Shown here: in pieces, positions 1 through 9,362 of the stretch | Layout: each line of letters begins with the position of its first letter | Position numbering within the stretch: the stretch's first letter is position 1 | Assembly: GCF_036237315.1 (NCBI RefSeq) | Contig: NZ_CP108356.1 | Coordinates: 4,336,501 to 4,400,500, forward strand | From: Streptomyces sp. NBC_01351 | GTDB lineage: Bacteria; Actinomycetota; Actinomycetes; Streptomycetales; Streptomycetaceae | DNA length: 64,000 nt | Direction of reading: 5' to 3' | Made by a program: the position numbers and the translations under genes | Notes under the pieces: model-generated | Told to the model about the DNA's origin: nothing | Database searches by the model: none | What the model saw: the letters and a program-made list of their open reading frames with translations, nothing else

Positions 1-16
1 GAAGGAGGTCCTGACC

Positions 17-1000
17 ATGCCCGCAGTGACTGTTGAGAACCCGTTGACCCTTCCGCGAGTGGCCGAGCCGCAGGCCGCCGTCGCGCGCAAGGTGCTGGCC
101 GTCGTCGCCGCCCCCGGTGGGTTCGAGGGCGAGGGATTCCCGGTGCGCCGCGCGTTCGCCGGGATCAACTACCAGTACCTCGACCCGTTCATCATGATGG
201 ACCAGATGGGCGAGGTGGAGTACGCGCCGGGCGAGCCCAAGGGCACCCCCTGGCACCCCCACCGAGGCTTCGAGACCGTCACGTACCTGATCGACGGAAC
301 CTTCGTCCACCAGGACAGCAACGGCGGCGGCGGAGTCATCAACGGCGGTGACACCCAGTGGATGACCGCCGGTTCGGGCCTGCTGCACATCGAGGCCCCG
401 CCGGAGTCCCTCGTCGTGTCCGGAGGGCTTTTCCACGGCCTGCAGCTGTGGGTCAACCTCCCGGCCTCCGACAAGATGATGCCCCCGCGCTACCAGGACA
501 TCGGCGGCGGCCAGGTCCAGCTGCTGACCACCCCTGACGGCGGCTCCCTGCTCCGCGTGATCGCCGGTGAACTCGACGGCCACCAGGGCCCTGGCATCAC
601 CCACACCCCGATCACGATGATCCACGCGACCGTCAGCCCGGGCGCGCAGATCACCCTCCCGTGGCGCGAGGACTTCAACGCCCTCGCGTACGTCATGGCC
701 GGGCGCGGCTCGGTCGGCGAGGACCGCCGGCCCATCCGGACCGGGCACACGGCCGTCTTCGGCGAGGGCGGCTCGATCACGGTGCGGGCGGACGAGTCCC
801 AGGACTCCAATGCCCCGGACCTGGAGGTCGTCATCCTCGGCGGGCGTCCGATCCGGGAGCCGATGGCGCACTACGGGCCGTTCGTCATGAACAACAAGCA
901 CGAGCTCCAGCAGGCCTTCGACGACTTCCAGGCCGGCCGGCTGGGCACCATTCCCACCACCGCCCGGGAGCGGACCAAGTCGGCGGAGCAGCACTCCTGA
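17..1000 (+). CDS. Pirin family protein (bicupin)
   Basis: 327-aa pirin. HPHRGFET (H80, H82) and LLHIEAP (H124, E126) supply the four metal ligands known in pirins. The N-terminal cupin covers about residues 45-150 and the Pirin_C cupin about 205-310. Family members bind iron; some have quercetin dioxygenase activity and others modulate regulators or metabolic enzymes, so the exact role here is open. The ATG sits 8 nt after a strong AAGGAGG Shine-Dalgarno at the window edge. A hairpin follows about 85 bp downstream, so the gene looks monocistronic at its 3' side. Confidence 0.93.
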   Translation: MPAVTVENPLTLPRVAEPQAAVARKVLAVVAAPGGFEGEGFPVRRAFAGINYQYLDPFIMMDQMGEVEYAPGEPKGTPWHPHRGFETVTYLIDGTFVHQDSNGGGGVINGGDTQWMTAGSGLLHIEAPPESLVVSGGLFHGLQLWVNLPASDKMMPPRYQDIGGGQVQLLTTPDGGSLLRVIAGELDGHQGPGITHTPITMIHATVSPGAQITLPWREDFNALAYVMAGRGSVGEDRRPIRTGHTAVFGEGGSITVRADESQDSNAPDLEVVILGGRPIREPMAHYGPFVMNNKHELQQAFDDFQAGRLGTIPTTARERTKSAEQHS

Positions 1001-1086
1001 GCAGCGCTCCTGAGTAGCGCTCCCGGACCTGGGACTCCCCTCAGCAGCCCCGTCTCCCTCCCCCGTGGGAGCCGGGGCCTCCGGCG

Positions 1087-1114
1087 GGGCGCGGCCTTCC
1101 CCGGGGCCGCGCCC
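1087..1114 (+). terminator. GC-rich hairpin between pirin and GNAT genes
   Basis: A 10-bp stem, GGGCGCGGCC (1087-1096) pairing with GGCCGCGCCC (1105-1114), with an 8-nt loop and no clear T-tract. It lies after the pirin stop codon and before the acetyltransferase start, which fits a Streptomyces-style terminator. Confidence 0.4.
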
Positions 1115-1151
1115 TTGCTGCTGCCCGCCGGACCTCCATGGGGTCCTGCCC

Positions 1152-1697
1152 ATGCACCCGGTCGCTCGCCGCCGATCCCGCCTCGCCCTGCGCGAGTTGG
1201 GGCCCGCCGACGTGGACGCCGTCCACGCCGTCCACGGCAGCGCCGAGGCGACCAGGCACCTCTCCTTCGAGCCGCGCACCCGCGAGCAGTGCGCCGGCAT
1301 CGTCGCCCGCTCGATCGCCTCGGCCGGCGCCGCGCCCCGCGAGGAGTACGCGCCGGCCGTCACCGAGGGCGGCGAAGGCCCGATGATCGGCTTCGCGCGC
1401 CTGGCCCTCGATCCCCACCAGCATCGGGCCGCCACCATGGGCTTCGCCCTGCGCCCCGACGCCTGGGGCGTCGGCCACGGCACCGAGACCGTCCGCCTCC
1501 TGCTCGACCTCGCCTTCGACGACCTGGACCTGCACCGGGTCTGGGCGGCCCGCGCCCCGGAGAACGAGGCCTCGGCCAGGACCCTGCTGTCCGCGGGCAT
1601 GACCGAGGAGGGCCGCATCCGCGGGCACGTCCTCGTACGGGGGCGCCGGCGGGACTCGGTCGTCTACGGGGTCCTGAAGGAAGAACGCCCGCTCTAG
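1152..1697 (+). CDS. GNAT family N-acetyltransferase (RimJ/RimL type)
   Basis: 181 aa from the chosen ATG. The pattern is that of RimJ/RimL-like GNAT enzymes: an LRELGPADVDAV N-terminus, the GFALRPDAWGVGHGTE acetyl-CoA-binding segment in the middle, and a NEASARTLLSAGM helix near the end. Such enzymes use acetyl-CoA to acetylate amines, N-termini or small molecules; the substrate cannot be read from the sequence. An in-frame ATG at 1065 would add a Pro/Cys-rich extension with no family similarity and running through the upstream hairpin, so 1152 is preferred. The 3' end overlaps the convergent AI-2E transporter gene by 4 nt. Confidence 0.85.
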   Translation: MHPVARRRSRLALRELGPADVDAVHAVHGSAEATRHLSFEPRTREQCAGIVARSIASAGAAPREEYAPAVTEGGEGPMIGFARLALDPHQHRAATMGFALRPDAWGVGHGTETVRLLLDLAFDDLDLHRVWAARAPENEASARTLLSAGMTEEGRIRGHVLVRGRRRDSVVYGVLKEERPL

Positions 1698-2779
1698 GCC
1701 GTGGGCCCGGGCTCCGGCTCCGGCCCCGGCTGTGGATCCGGCTCCGGCTGGGCGTACCGGGCACGGAGTTCCGAGATCACTCCGAAGAGGGCCGCCGCCA
1801 GCGGTACCGCGAGCAGCATCCCGAGGATTCCGGCGACGCTCGCCCCGGCCGTGATGGCCAGCATGACCACCGCCGGGTGCATCTGCACCGTGCGGCTCTG
1901 CACCATGGGCTGCAGGACGTACCCCTCGATCATCTGGACCAGGAGCACCAGGCCCAGCACCCACAGGCCGATCACCCAGCCCCGGTCGGCGAGGGCGACG
2001 AGGACCGCCACGGCGCCGGAGAGGATGGCGCCGAGGTAGGGGATGTAGGCGGTGACGAACACCAGCGCGGCCAGGCCCACCGCGCCCGGTACGTCGAGCA
2101 CGAGCAGGCCGGCGCCGATGAGCACGGCGTCCACCGCCGCCACGAAGGTGGTCCCGCGCATGAAGCCCTCGACGGCCCCGAACGCCCGCCGGCCCATGGT
2201 CTCCATCAGGTCGCCCGAGCGGTTCGGGACGATCGAGCGCAGCGTTCCCACCGCGTGGTCGGAGTCGCGGAGGAAGAAGAAGATCAGGATGAGGGCCAGC
2301 AGGGCCGTCGCGATCATGGTGCCCACCACGCTGAGCCCGGCCACCACGCCCGAGGCGGCCGTCCCGCCGAACTTGGTGAGCAGGTCCTTCGAGTTCTTCG
2401 CGATGTCCTCGACCGAGGTGCCGAGCGCCCCGAAGTGCTCCGCGAGGCTCTTGCCGGCCCGCCGGAGCGCGTCGATGATCTGGTCGCCGGTCTCGATGAG
2501 AGCGAGGACGACGATGTACGACGCCCCGCCGACGACGGCGACCACCGCGAGGCAGGTCAGGGCCGCCGCGAGCGAGCGGTTGACCTTCATGCCGACCAGC
2601 CGCCGGTGCATCGGCCCGAGCAGGGCCGCGCCGAGCACGGCGAGCAGCACGGGCGTGACGACCGTCCGGAAGACGGTGCACAGCCAGACGACGAGGGCCA
2701 GGACGGCCGTGACGAGCAGGACGACGGCGCACCAGGCGGCGAGGCGCCTCACGGGCTCGGGAAGCAGGGAGTTCGACAC
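1694..2779 (-). CDS. AI-2E family transporter (PF01594-type membrane permease)
   Basis: 361-aa polytopic membrane protein. Hydrophobic segments begin near residue 12 (AAWCAVVLLVTAVLALVVWL), and family features include an LLGPMHRRLV segment, a long periplasmic/amphipathic region and the C-terminal GVAVLVALADRGWVIGLWVLG-like block. The family includes TqsA and various exporters or Na+/H+ antiporters, so transport of AI-2 is not implied. The C-terminus is a low-complexity Pro/Glu/Gly tail. The GTG at 2779 is the first start placed directly before the hydrophobic N-terminus; upstream in-frame sequence is not protein-like. Confidence 0.85.
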   Translation of the reverse strand: MSNSLLPEPVRRLAAWCAVVLLVTAVLALVVWLCTVFRTVVTPVLLAVLGAALLGPMHRRLVGMKVNRSLAAALTCLAVVAVVGGASYIVVLALIETGDQIIDALRRAGKSLAEHFGALGTSVEDIAKNSKDLLTKFGGTAASGVVAGLSVVGTMIATALLALILIFFFLRDSDHAVGTLRSIVPNRSGDLMETMGRRAFGAVEGFMRGTTFVAAVDAVLIGAGLLVLDVPGAVGLAALVFVTAYIPYLGAILSGAVAVLVALADRGWVIGLWVLGLVLLVQMIEGYVLQPMVQSRTVQMHPAVVMLAITAGASVAGILGMLLAVPLAAALFGVISELRARYAQPEPDPQPGPEPEPGPTA

Positions 2780-2835
2780 GCCGTCATCCAACCACTTCGG
2801 ATGATCGGTTCGGCTCAACAGTCCGGCCTGGCGGG

Positions 2836-5016
2836 TCAGTCGGCGTCGGGCTGCTTGGACTGCTCGTACAGCTCGAACCAGATCGACTTGCCCTCGCCCC
2901 GCGGATCCACGCCCCAGGTGTCGGCGAGCATCTCCATGAGGAGCACCCCGCGCCCGCTGGAGGCCATCTCGCCCGGGTGCCGCTTGTGGGGGAGCTCGTC
3001 GCTGGCGTCCGCGACCTCCACGCGCAGCCGCCGCGTGCCCAGTTCGCCGACCGCCTCCGCGACCAGCAGGGCGTCGCCGTCGGTGTGCATGAGTACGTTC
3101 GTCACCATCTCGGAGACCATCAGCACCGCCGAGTCCACCTGCTCCTCGTCGGCCCAGTCGTGCAGCAGCTCCCGGATCTGCTGCCGGGCGCCCGCGATCC
3201 GCTCGGGCTCGGCCTGGGCCACCGTCAGCATCGTGCGGCGGGCCGGGCGGGCCGGGTGCAGCAGCGGGGTCCCGCAGCCGCAGCCCTCGCCCTCGCGGCA
3301 CAGCAGCACCACGGCTATGTCGTCCTCGCGGCGGTCGGCCAGCGGGCCCGTGGTGTGGTGCGAGGACGGCCCGTGCACGGCCTGGACCAGCAGGTCGGCC
3401 AGCTTTTCGAGGTGGCCGCCGTCGATGTGACCGTCCTGCGCACCGTCGGGGCCGGGGGTCTCGGACTCCAGGATCGCGCGCAGCCGCGCCCAGCCGGTGT
3501 CCAGGTCGTGGCCGCCGGTCTCGATGAGGCCGTCGGTGCAGAGCATCATCGTCTCGCCGGGCTCCAGGGTGAACCGGGTCGTGGGGTAGTCGGTGTCCGG
3601 GACGATCCCGAGCGGGAGCCCGCCCGCGGTGGGCCGCATCAGGACCGTGCCGTCGGTCATCCGGATCGCCGGATCGGGGTGGCCGGCGCGGGCCACCTCC
3701 AGCATCCCGGTGCGCGGGTCGCACTCGGCGTACAGGCAGGTCGCGAAGCGCGGGCTCTGGAGGTCGGAGTCCTCGTCCGAGTCGGCCTCCTGCGAGGAGC
3801 ACAGCCCGGCGAGGAAGCGGGAGGCGCGCGAGAGCACCGCGTCGGGGCGGTGGCCCTCGGAGGCGTACGCGCGCACGGCGATCCGCAGCTGGCCCATCAG
3901 CCCGGCCGCCCGCACGTCGTGGCCCTGGACGTCACCGATGACCAGGGCGAACCGTCCCGAGGGCAGCGGGATCATGTCGTACCAGTCGCCGCCGACCTGG
4001 AGCCCGCCGCCCGTCGGGACGTAGCGCGCGGCGATCTGCATGCCGGGGATCTCCGGGCCGAGCTGGGGCATCATCGACCGTTGCAGGCCGGTGGTGAGTT
4101 CCCGCTCGGATTCGGCCACGCCGGCGCGCTGGAGCGCCTGGGCCAGCATCCGGGCCACCGTCGTCAGGACGGAGCGCTCGTCGGGGGAGAAGGACACCGG
4201 GTGCTTGAAGGCGGCCATCCAGGCGCCCATGGTGCGGCCGGCCACGATGAGCGGCAGGAAGGCCCAGGAGGTCCGGCCGAAGCGCTGGGCGAGCGGCCAG
4301 GTGGCCGGGAAGCGCCGTTTGTAGTCCTCGGGGCTGGGCAGGTAGATCGCCCGGCCGGTACGGACGACCTCCGCGGCCGGGTAGGCGGTGTCGAGCCGCA
4401 TGTCGGAGAAGGGGCCCTCGTCGCCGGGGCCGTGCCCGTGGTGTCCGATGATCGACAGCCGGTCCCCGGCCACGCCGAAGACCGCCAGCCCGTCCGGACT
4501 GAAGCCGGGCATGGACAGCGAGGCCGCGACCCGCAGCACCTCCGCCGTGGACCGGGCCTCGGCCAGCGCCCGGCCCGCGTCCAGCAGGAAGGCCTCGCGG
4601 GAGCGGCGCCAGTCGCCGGTGATCGGGGTGTGCGCGGCCGTGGTGCCGGGCTGCGGTTCGGCGATCTCCTGGATGGTGCCGATCAGCTCGTAGTCGACGC
4701 GGCCGTCCGCGGTCCGGTTCTCCAGGGGCTTCGAGCGGCTGCGTACGGTGCGCAGGACACGGCCGTCCTCGTCCATGATCCGCAGCCGGGCCTCGGCGAG
4801 GGTGCCCTCGGCGACGGCCAGGTTCACGATGCCGTTGATCTCGTTCCAGTCCACGGGGTGGAAGCGGGAGCGTACGGCGACCTCCGCGAGCTCCACCGGC
4901 TCCGCGGGCAGACCGAGGAGCCGGGCGGCCTCGCTGTCCAGGGAGACCTTCCCGGAGGCGTTGTCCCATCGCCACAGGCCCGTCGCGATGGCGGCCAGGA
5001 CATCCTCGGTGCGCAC
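2836..5016 (-). CDS. PAS-GAF-SpoIIE (PP2C) phosphatase with C-terminal ATPase domain
   Basis: 726 aa. Order: a PAS-like sensor at about 1-110 (GLWRWDNASGKVSLDSEAARLLGL), a GAF domain at about 150-310, a SpoIIE/PP2C phosphatase at about 330-570 with the metal-binding patterns GGDWYDMIPLPSGR and VIGDVQGHDVRAAGLMGQLR, then a HATPase_c anti-sigma-type kinase domain at about 600-720 (MVSEMVTNVLMHTDG). This architecture is widespread in Streptomyces and is thought to set the phosphorylation state of anti-anti-sigma factors in partner-switching networks. GTG 5016 is chosen because the ORF upstream of it has no domain similarity and would run into the divergent aspS promoter. Confidence 0.88.
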   Translation of the reverse strand: MRTEDVLAAIATGLWRWDNASGKVSLDSEAARLLGLPAEPVELAEVAVRSRFHPVDWNEINGIVNLAVAEGTLAEARLRIMDEDGRVLRTVRSRSKPLENRTADGRVDYELIGTIQEIAEPQPGTTAAHTPITGDWRRSREAFLLDAGRALAEARSTAEVLRVAASLSMPGFSPDGLAVFGVAGDRLSIIGHHGHGPGDEGPFSDMRLDTAYPAAEVVRTGRAIYLPSPEDYKRRFPATWPLAQRFGRTSWAFLPLIVAGRTMGAWMAAFKHPVSFSPDERSVLTTVARMLAQALQRAGVAESERELTTGLQRSMMPQLGPEIPGMQIAARYVPTGGGLQVGGDWYDMIPLPSGRFALVIGDVQGHDVRAAGLMGQLRIAVRAYASEGHRPDAVLSRASRFLAGLCSSQEADSDEDSDLQSPRFATCLYAECDPRTGMLEVARAGHPDPAIRMTDGTVLMRPTAGGLPLGIVPDTDYPTTRFTLEPGETMMLCTDGLIETGGHDLDTGWARLRAILESETPGPDGAQDGHIDGGHLEKLADLLVQAVHGPSSHHTTGPLADRREDDIAVVLLCREGEGCGCGTPLLHPARPARRTMLTVAQAEPERIAGARQQIRELLHDWADEEQVDSAVLMVSEMVTNVLMHTDGDALLVAEAVGELGTRRLRVEVADASDELPHKRHPGEMASSGRGVLLMEMLADTWGVDPRGEGKSIWFELYEQSKQPDAD

Positions 5017-5153
5017 CCGGTCATCTTTACAGGTCGTACGCCCGCCGTGCCTGTTCACCGGGTCCGCCGGGCGTGCCCGACCCGGTCGCTTCCCGGACGG
5101 TAACCTTGGGACGGTTGAATCCACCCTGGTATCCGCGAAGAACTGGATGACTG

Positions 5154-6971
5154 ATGCATCGGTACAGGTCCCACAAGTGCGACGAGCTCCGAGCCTCCGA
5201 CGTCGCGACCGACGTCCGGCTGAGCGGCTGGCTGCACAATCGTCGAGACCTGGGCGGCATCCTCTTCATCGATCTGCGTGACCACTACGGCATCACGCAG
5301 ATCGTGGCCCGTCCGGGCACGGCCGCCGCCGCGGTCCTGGAGAAGCTCTCCAAGGAGACCGTGGTCCGGGTCGACGGCAAGGTCGTCTCGCGCGGCGCCG
5401 AGAACATCAACACCGAGCTGTCGACCGGCGAGATCGAGGTCGAGGCCGTCGAGGTCGAGGTGCTCGGCGCGGCCGCCCCGCTGCCCTTCACGATCAACAC
5501 CGACGACGGTGTGAACGAGGAGCGGCGCCTGGAGTACCGCTTCCTCGATCTGCGCCGCAAGCGCATGCACGACAACATCATGCTGCGCTCGGCGGTCATC
5601 GCCTCGATCCGCTCGAAGATGGTGGCCCTCGGCTTCAACGAGATGGCGACCCCGATCCTCACCGCGACCTCCCCCGAGGGCGCCCGTGACTTCGTCGTGC
5701 CGTCGCGCCTGAACCCGGGCAAGTTCTACGCCCTGCCGCAGGCCCCGCAGCAGTTCAAGCAGCTGCTGATGATCTCCGGCTTCGACCGGTACTTCCAGAT
5801 CGCGCCCTGCTTCCGCGACGAGGACGCCCGCGCCGACCGCTCGCCGGGCGAGTTCTACCAGCTCGACGTGGAGATGTCCTTCGTCGAGCAGGAGGACGTC
5901 TTCCAGCCCATCGAGCGCCTGATGACCGAGATCTTCACGGAGTTCGGCAAGGGCCGCGAGGTCACCTCGCCGTTCCCGCGGATCCCGTTCCGCGAGTCGA
6001 TGCTGAAGTACGGCAACGACAAGCCCGACCTGCGCGCCAAGCTGGAGCTCGTCGACATCACCGACGTGTTCGAGGCCTCGGAGTTCAAGGCGTTCGCCGG
6101 CAAGCACGTGCGCGCCCTGGCCGTCCCGGACACCGCCGGGCAGCCGCGCAAGTTCTTCGACGGGCTCGGCGAGTACGCGATCTCGCTGGGCGCCAAGGGT
6201 CTGGCCTGGGTCCGCGTGGGCGAGGACGGTGCCCTGACCGGCCCGATCGCCAAGTTCCTCACCGAGGAGAACGTCAAGGTCCTCACCGAGCGCCTGGGTC
6301 TGGCCGCCGGCCACGCCGTGTTCTTCGGCGCGGGCGAGTTCGATGAGGTCTCCAAGATCATGTCCGGCGTCCGCGTCGAGGCGGCCAAGCGTGCGGGCCA
6401 GTTCGAGGAGAACGTCTTCCGCTTCTGCTGGATCGTCGACTTCCCGATGTACGAGAAGGACGAGGAGACCGGCAAGATCGACTTCTCCCACAACCCGTTC
6501 TCCATGCCGCAGGGCGGCATGAAGGACCTGGAGGAGAAGGACCCGCTCGACATCCTGGCCTGGCAGTACGACATCGTCTGCAACGGCATCGAGCTGTCGT
6601 CGGGCGCCATCCGCAACCACGAGCCCGAGGTCATGCTGAAGGCCTTCGAGATCGCCGGTTACGAGGCCGAGACCGTCGAGCGCGAGTTCGCGGGCATGCT
6701 GCGCGCGTTCCGCCTCGGCGCCCCGCCGCACGGTGGCATCGCCCCGGGCGTCGACCGCATGGTGATGCTGCTGGCCGACGAGCCGAACATCCGCGAGACC
6801 ATCGCCTTCCCGCTGAACGGCAACGCGCAGGACCTGATGATGGGCGCGCCGACGGTGCTGGAGGAGGCCCGTCTGCGCGAGCTGAACATCGCGCTGCGCA
6901 AGCCGGTGGAGACGAAGCCGGCGGACGCCAAGCCGATCGCCGAGGCCGTGCACCCGGATGCGGCGCGGTAG
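5154..6971 (+). CDS. aspS: Aspartyl-tRNA synthetase
   Basis: 605 aa, the usual length for bacterial-type AspRS. It charges tRNA with aspartate (family may also charge tRNA-Asn when no AsnRS is present). The N-terminal OB-fold anticodon domain (about 1-110) includes [15 protein letters not shown]; class II motif 2 is [19 protein letters not shown], the GAD insertion domain occupies about 290-410, and motif 3 is [13 protein letters not shown]. It is transcribed divergently from the phosphatase gene and has its own intrinsic terminator. Housekeeping gene of core chromosome. Confidence 0.98.
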   Translation: MHRYRSHKCDELRASDVATDVRLSGWLHNRRDLGGILFIDLRDHYGITQIVARPGTAAAAVLEKLSKETVVRVDGKVVSRGAENINTELSTGEIEVEAVEVEVLGAAAPLPFTINTDDGVNEERRLEYRFLDLRRKRMHDNIMLRSAVIASIRSKMVALGFNEMATPILTATSPEGARDFVVPSRLNPGKFYALPQAPQQFKQLLMISGFDRYFQIAPCFRDEDARADRSPGEFYQLDVEMSFVEQEDVFQPIERLMTEIFTEFGKGREVTSPFPRIPFRESMLKYGNDKPDLRAKLELVDITDVFEASEFKAFAGKHVRALAVPDTAGQPRKFFDGLGEYAISLGAKGLAWVRVGEDGALTGPIAKFLTEENVKVLTERLGLAAGHAVFFGAGEFDEVSKIMSGVRVEAAKRAGQFEENVFRFCWIVDFPMYEKDEETGKIDFSHNPFSMPQGGMKDLEEKDPLDILAWQYDIVCNGIELSSGAIRNHEPEVMLKAFEIAGYEAETVEREFAGMLRAFRLGAPPHGGIAPGVDRMVMLLADEPNIRETIAFPLNGNAQDLMMGAPTVLEEARLRELNIALRKPVETKPADAKPIAEAVHPDAAR

Positions 6972-6989
6972 TCCTCACACGGCATGAGG

Positions 6990-7020
6990 AAGGGGCCCGG
7001 GATCAGATCCCGGGCCCCTT
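6990..7020 (+). terminator. Intrinsic terminator of aspS
   Basis: Near-perfect 15-bp inverted repeat AAGGGGCCCGGGATC (6990-7004) and GATCCCGGGCCCCTT (7006-7020), followed by CCCTTTT. It also serves the convergent vWA gene ending at 7043. Confidence 0.9.
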
Positions 7021-7042
7021 CCCTTTTACGTGCCTCGTTTGC

Positions 7043-9067
7043 TCAGAACCGTTCGAGGATGCCCTTGGCCAGGGCGGCCGAGGTCAGCTCCGCGGGGGCC
7101 GGGCCGGCGTGGAAGAAGCCGGCGTTCTCGGCGTCCAGCTTGCGCAGGAAGTCGAAGGCCTTGGAGTCGTGCTCGCCGAACGCGACGAACTGCCAGTGGA
7201 GGTCCGGGGCGCTGGCGGCCGCCACGGTGATCGCATGGCGGGCAGGGCGGACGCTGTCGGGCGCGCCGTCCGTCTGGAACACGACCAGGGCCCGGCCCTC
7301 GCCGCCGTCCTTCAGGTAGCGCTCGAGGACGGCCTCGACGGCCACGTGGTAGCTGGTGCGGCCCATCCGGCCGAGCTCGGCGTGGCGGGCTTCGACCCAG
7401 GCCTCGTCGTGGGCTTCGAGGGTCAGGTCGGCGGTGCCGTCCAGCTCCGTGGAGAAGAACACCGTGTGGACGGTGGCCTCCTCGTCGACGTGCGCGGCGA
7501 GGGCGAGGGCGTGGTCGGCGAGGTGCTGCGCACTGCCGTCCTTGTAGAACCCGCGCATCGATCCGGACCGGTCCAGTACGAGGTACACCTTGGCCCGCGC
7601 CCCGGCCTTCCCCTTGCCGCGCAGCACCTGCCCGACGGCCTTGTACGCCCCCAGCACCGCAGGCGCCCCGCGCTTCACGGCGTCCACCGCGTGAGCGGGC
7701 CCGTCCGCCTCCGGCGCGGCCGCCTGGTCCTCGGCCTCGGCGGCCGGCGGCTCCTCGGTCTCGGGCTGCTCGGCAGCGGCCGGAGCCGGCTCCGCGGCGG
7801 GGGCCTCGGCGGCCGACGGCTCGGCAGCGTCCTGCGCCTGCGGCGCGTCGGCGTCCCGCTGCTCCGCAGCGGTGGTCTCCGCCTCAGGCGCCTCGGCCTC
7901 AGCGGCCGGCTCCTCGTCCTGCGCCTGTGGCGCGGGAGCCTCGGGCTGCTCGGCAGCCGCCGCGACCGGCTCCGCCGCGGGGGTGTCCTGGCCTTCGGCC
8001 GGCTTCTGTGCCTGCGGCGCGTCGGCCTCCGGCTGCTCGGCAGCGGTGGTGTCCGCCTCCGTGGCCTCGGCGGCCGGCGGCTCCTCGGTCTCGGGCTGCT
8101 CGGCAGCGGCCGGAGCCGGCTCCGCGGCGGGGGCCTCGGCGGCCGACGGCTCGCCCTCCGGCACGGCGGCGTCGGCGTGCACATCGGCCCGCTCCGCAGT
8201 GGTGGTGTCCGCCTCCGGGGCCTCGGCCTCGGCGGCCGGCGCCTCGGGCTGCTCCGCGGCCGCAGCGACCGGCTCCGCCGCCGGGGCTTCGGCGGCGGGG
8301 GCCTCCGCCTCGGGGGCCGCGACCTCGACCTGGGCCCCGGCGTCAGCCGGTTCCTCCGCCTGCGGCGCGTCGGCCGCGGCCGACTCCGCCTCCGGCGTGG
8401 TCGCCTTGGGCTGCTCCGCGGCCGCAGCGACCGGCTCCGCTGCCGTGGCCGCGACCTCGACCTGGGTCTCGGCGGCAGCCGGTTCCGGCGCCTCCGTCGC
8501 GGGCTGCTCGGCAGCGTCGGCGAGCGGCTCCGCCGCAGGGGTCTCGGCCTCGGCCGGGTCCTGCGCCTCGGGCGCGGTGGCCTCCGGCTGCTCGGCAGCG
8601 GTGGTGTCCGCCTCCGGCGCCTCGGCCTCGGCCTGTGCCTTCGGCGCCTCGGCCTCCGGCTGGTCCGCAGCGGCCGCAATCGGTTCGGCCTCGGCCTTCG
8701 CCTCGGTGTCAGCCGGGTCCTGCGCCTGCGGCGCCTCGGGGGCGGCCGGGGTCAGGGGCTCGGCCTTGGCGGCCGGGTCCGGGGTGTTCTTGGCGGGCTT
8801 CGCCGCAGGCGACCGGCGGGCTTCCGGGACCGTGGGGTCCGCCGCCGGCGCGGGGGCCGTCAGGAGGGTTCCCGGTTCGCGGTCCCGCGGAGTGGACTGC
8901 GGCGGAACGGACGGGTTGTCGAAGGACGCCGCAACCAGTTCGGCCGCCGCGTCCAGTGGCGTGCGTTCCGCCTGGTTCGGGACAGCCGCCGAAGGGGCGT
9001 CCGAGGTCGCCGGAACGGGTTCCGCAGACCGTCCGAACACTTTGCGCAACAAGCTCCGAATACCCAT
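7043..9067 (-). CDS. TerF-like von Willebrand factor A protein with long Ala/Glu/Pro repeat region
   Basis: 674 aa. The C-terminal ~210 residues are a vWA domain of the TerF C-terminal type: [19 protein letters not shown] carries the DxSxS MIDAS motif, followed by [14 protein letters not shown] and [11 protein letters not shown]. Such domains bind a divalent metal and occur in tellurium-resistance/stress assemblies, presumably as metal-dependent protein-interaction modules. Residues about 100-440 form a low-complexity array of A, E, P, Q (AAEQPEAxAPxA units) encoded by direct DNA repeats. It has no signal peptide, so the protein is probably cytoplasmic. ATG 9067 has GAAAGG 8 nt upstream; an in-frame ATG at 9085 is also possible. 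It is convergent with aspS. Confidence 0.82.
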   Translation of the reverse strand: MGIRSLLRKVFGRSAEPVPATSDAPSAAVPNQAERTPLDAAAELVAASFDNPSVPPQSTPRDREPGTLLTAPAPAADPTVPEARRSPAAKPAKNTPDPAAKAEPLTPAAPEAPQAQDPADTEAKAEAEPIAAAADQPEAEAPKAQAEAEAPEADTTAAEQPEATAPEAQDPAEAETPAAEPLADAAEQPATEAPEPAAAETQVEVAATAAEPVAAAAEQPKATTPEAESAAADAPQAEEPADAGAQVEVAAPEAEAPAAEAPAAEPVAAAAEQPEAPAAEAEAPEADTTTAERADVHADAAVPEGEPSAAEAPAAEPAPAAAEQPETEEPPAAEATEADTTAAEQPEADAPQAQKPAEGQDTPAAEPVAAAAEQPEAPAPQAQDEEPAAEAEAPEAETTAAEQRDADAPQAQDAAEPSAAEAPAAEPAPAAAEQPETEEPPAAEAEDQAAAPEADGPAHAVDAVKRGAPAVLGAYKAVGQVLRGKGKAGARAKVYLVLDRSGSMRGFYKDGSAQHLADHALALAAHVDEEATVHTVFFSTELDGTADLTLEAHDEAWVEARHAELGRMGRTSYHVAVEAVLERYLKDGGEGRALVVFQTDGAPDSVRPARHAITVAAASAPDLHWQFVAFGEHDSKAFDFLRKLDAENAGFFHAGPAPAELTSAALAKGILERF
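7733..8153. repeat. 91-bp perfect direct repeat inside the vWA gene
   Basis: Positions 7733-7823 and 8063-8153 are identical (offset 330 bp). They lie in a wider array (about 7700-8760) of related units encoding AAEQPE/EAPAA-type sequence. This is coding repeat expansion, not CRISPR: units are imperfect, of varying length and lack regular spacers. Confidence 0.85.
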
Positions 9068-9249
9068 GGGCCAGGCCTTTCGCATGAGTGCGTGCGTCAT
9101 TTGTCCGTGCTGCGCGGATGATCCCTGCCCAGAGTGGACACGTAAGGTTATCGGCCGCCCGGCTGGATCTTCGGGAGGGGCGCCCTTCGTGGCGCCCGGC
9201 CCCCCAAGCACACCCATACCGTCGTCGAACTCCCGCTCCGACGTGCCGG

Positions 9250-9271
9250 GTTCACCAGTCGTTCATCCCGC
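9250..9271 (+). promoter_or_regulatory. PHO box (PhoP-binding direct repeats) upstream of phoX
   Basis: Two adjacent 11-nt direct repeat units, GTTCACCAGTC (9250-9260) and GTTCATCCCGC (9261-9271), match the Streptomyces PhoP-binding consensus GTTCACC with 11-nt periodicity. A possible -10 (TAGCGT, 9299-9304) lies downstream, before the PhoX GTG. This predicts induction by phosphate starvation. Confidence 0.75.
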
Positions 9272-9362
9272 CGCCGCCGCTTCGGCGCAACCCGCGCCTA
9301 GCGTCACCGCTGGATCGTTCCGACAGGTTGTCGGCGCCCTCGCAGCTACTCGGAGGAAACTC

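Noticed and set aside
1115..3430. Very long plus-strand ORF opposite the AI-2E transporter and phosphatase genes
   Set aside because: Arg/Pro/Gly-rich translation with no family similarity; it is an antisense shadow produced by high third-position GC, as are similar long ORFs opposite aspS, phoX, kdpB, murE-like and carbamoyltransferase genes.
7700..8760. Repeated units that could suggest a CRISPR array
   Set aside because: Repeats are imperfect, in frame, of variable length and without unique spacers; they encode the Ala/Glu/Pro region of the vWA protein.
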